Of a stretch of DNA of 64,000 nucleotides, positions 62,931 to 64,000 are shown piece by piece. The notes under the pieces are model-generated. The model saw nothing but the letters and a program-made list of their open reading frames with translations, made no database searches and was not told the origin of the DNA. The stretch lies in assembly GCF_014529935.1 (NCBI RefSeq), contig NZ_JACVFC010000003.1, positions 1 to 64,000 of the forward strand. The letters are read 5' to 3'. Within the stretch, counting starts at the first letter, position 1, and every line of letters starts with the position of its first letter. The stretch is from Chitinophaga qingshengii (GTDB lineage Bacteria > Bacteroidota > Bacteroidia > Chitinophagales > Chitinophagaceae). Both the position numbers and the translations under genes were made by a program.

Positions 62931-63647
62931 ATGAAGAGATATGCACAGCAAACAAGGTTGTTGGTCGCTGTTGACTGCATCATTTTTGGTTTCGACGGAC
63001 AAGAGATAAAATTACTGCTGATCCAGCGTGGATTTGAGCCATGCAAAGGAAAATGGAGCCTGGTGGGAGGGTTTGTTCAGGAACACGAGAGCGCGGAGGA
63101 TGCAGCTACCCGCGTACTGAAAAACCTTTCCGGTCTGGACGGTATCTATATGGAACAATTGCATACTTTTAGCGCCCCGGACAGGGATAGCGTAGAGAGG
63201 ACGGTATCTGTGGCTTATACAGCCCTGATCGATATTAAACGTTACAAACAACTGCATGAAGATTTCCATGCGGTATGGTTCCCCATTAATCATCATCCCG
63301 AATTGATTTTTGATCACGACGCCATGGTGAACCTGGCCAAAGAGCAGTTGCGCTATAAAGCTGCCTTGCATCCTTTGTTGCTGGAACTGCTACCGCCGAA
63401 GTTTACGCTTCCCCAACTGCAACAGCTATACGAATCGGTGTACGATAGTACCTTTGATAAAGGAAATTTCAGCAGGAAGATCCTGTCCACCGGCTTACTG
63501 GTGAGACTGGCAGATAAAGACAAGCTGAGTTCCCGGAAAGGCGCATTTTATTATAAGGTGGATAAGAAAAAGTATAACAGCAACCAGCATGCTTTCCTCA
63601 ACTTCGTGCCGGATGCACATTTGAAAAGGTCTGCTGCCGGACGTTAG
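62931..63647 (+). CDS. NUDIX-type arabinose regulator (AraR-like)
   Basis: The 238-residue protein has an N-terminal NUDIX-like domain (about 10-150) and a C-terminal winged helix (about 160-230). The Nudix box G-x5-E-x7-REUXEE is broken: Gly47, Glu53 and Arg61 are kept, but the three metal-binding Glu are Val62, Asn65 and Leu66, so it should not hydrolyse nucleotides. A sugar-sensing NUDIX/winged-helix repressor of this type, AraR of Bacteroides thetaiotaomicron (BT0354), controls L-arabinose genes. Location after araBDA and the symporter supports the same role here. Confidence 0.88.
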   Translation: MKRYAQQTRLLVAVDCIIFGFDGQEIKLLLIQRGFEPCKGKWSLVGGFVQEHESAEDAATRVLKNLSGLDGIYMEQLHTFSAPDRDSVERTVSVAYTALIDIKRYKQLHEDFHAVWFPINHHPELIFDHDAMVNLAKEQLRYKAALHPLLLELLPPKFTLPQLQQLYESVYDSTFDKGNFSRKILSTGLLVRLADKDKLSSRKGAFYYKVDKKKYNSNQHAFLNFVPDAHLKRSAAGR

Positions 63648-63658
63648 CCCTGTAATAA

Positions 63659-64000
63659 TTACAAGAACTTCCGAAGTTTACGCTTACAGAAATCAGCGTT
63701 TTCCGTAATGCTGTCCATCGCATTTCCGGTGCGGAAGTTGCCACCCTGTTCCAGGAAATAATACTGCATACCTGCCAGGTTTACATCCGGCAGTATTTTC
63801 GTGTAATCAATCACGCCTCTCCCCAGTTCTGTATAGTCTTCCGTTGTACGGTCCATGTCTTTAATATGCCACATCACAAAGCGGCCGGGTTGCTGCCGGA
63901 AAAATTCAACCGGTTGTTTTTTTGCGGCACGTACTACCCAATACATATCCATTTGCAGTTTCACCAGGTCGGGATCTGTTTCTTTCATAATGATCTGATA
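63659..64000 (-). CDS. TIM-barrel sugar phosphate isomerase/epimerase, C-terminal part (cut by window edge)
   Basis: The visible 113 residues on the minus strand are the C-terminal part of an AP-endonuclease-2-type TIM barrel. The motifs LVKLQMDMYWVVRAAK (metal-site Asp), RFVMWHIKDM and YYFLEQGG are standard for sugar phosphate isomerases/epimerases of Bacteroidota. The coding continues beyond the right edge, with the frame open at base 64000. It is convergent with the AraR-like gene, only 11 bases apart. Substrate is not known. Confidence 0.88.
   Translation of the reverse strand, partial: YQIIMKETDPDLVKLQMDMYWVVRAAKKQPVEFFRQQPGRFVMWHIKDMDRTTEDYTELGRGVIDYTKILPDVNLAGMQYYFLEQGGNFRTGNAMDSITENADFCKRKLRKFL

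Overview
The window reads as a chromosome segment of a Bacteroidota bacterium, most like Chitinophaga or a close relative. The markers are SusC/SusD pairs, a DUF4249 lipoprotein next to a TonB-dependent receptor, type IX secretion (T9SS) sorting domains of types A and B, a PorP/SprF-family protein, LytS/LytTR and NarL-like regulators, and promoters without strong Shine-Dalgarno sites. The genus is inferred from gene content; no rRNA or tRNA gene is visible.

Left part (1-7.3 kb): the end of an IS3-type insertion sequence, a PAS-LuxR regulator, a small membrane protein with a DUF3667 protein, an orphan cytosolic histidine kinase with a 72-residue partner, and a NarL-type response regulator followed by its membrane histidine kinase. 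The 1-kb gap after this pair holds two copies of an 18-bp dyad also found at the response-regulator promoter, plus a decayed DDE transposase.

Adhesin cassette (7.3-23.6 kb): a 4495-residue secreted protein with a propeller-like N-terminus, beta-helix region, GEVED domain, about 25 DUF11 repeats and a T9SS type B C-terminus, followed by a PorP/SprF-like outer-membrane protein and a PorE-like TPR/beta-propeller protein. The last has lost its OmpA anchor through an in-frame stop, and a remnant of the OmpA domain is still readable downstream.

Middle (23.7-36.6 kb): Hsp20 and a small partner; a TonB receptor/DUF4249 pair divergent from a LytS/LytTR two-component system, with direct repeats spaced 21 bp between them; a P2-type cation ATPase; and a compact operon of KAS III, an acyl-CoA-dehydrogenase-like protein and a hotdog-fold protein, ended by a strong terminator. 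I do not recognise this last set as a described pathway.

Right part (36.6-64 kb): a pentose and hemicellulose utilisation region. It holds an AraC regulator divergent from xylBA, a second AraC regulator, a zinc alcohol dehydrogenase with an aldo/keto reductase, SusC/SusD/surface glycan-binding protein, then secreted GH42, GH39, GH5 (ricin-type module plus T9SS tag) and GH51 enzymes, then araB-araD-araA, a sodium/sugar symporter and a NUDIX-type AraR regulator with a broken Nudix box. Surface GH5 cleavage, SusCD import, periplasmic trimming and cytosolic conversion of xylose and arabinose to D-xylulose 5-phosphate would form one route. The window ends inside a TIM-barrel sugar isomerase/epimerase gene on the minus strand.
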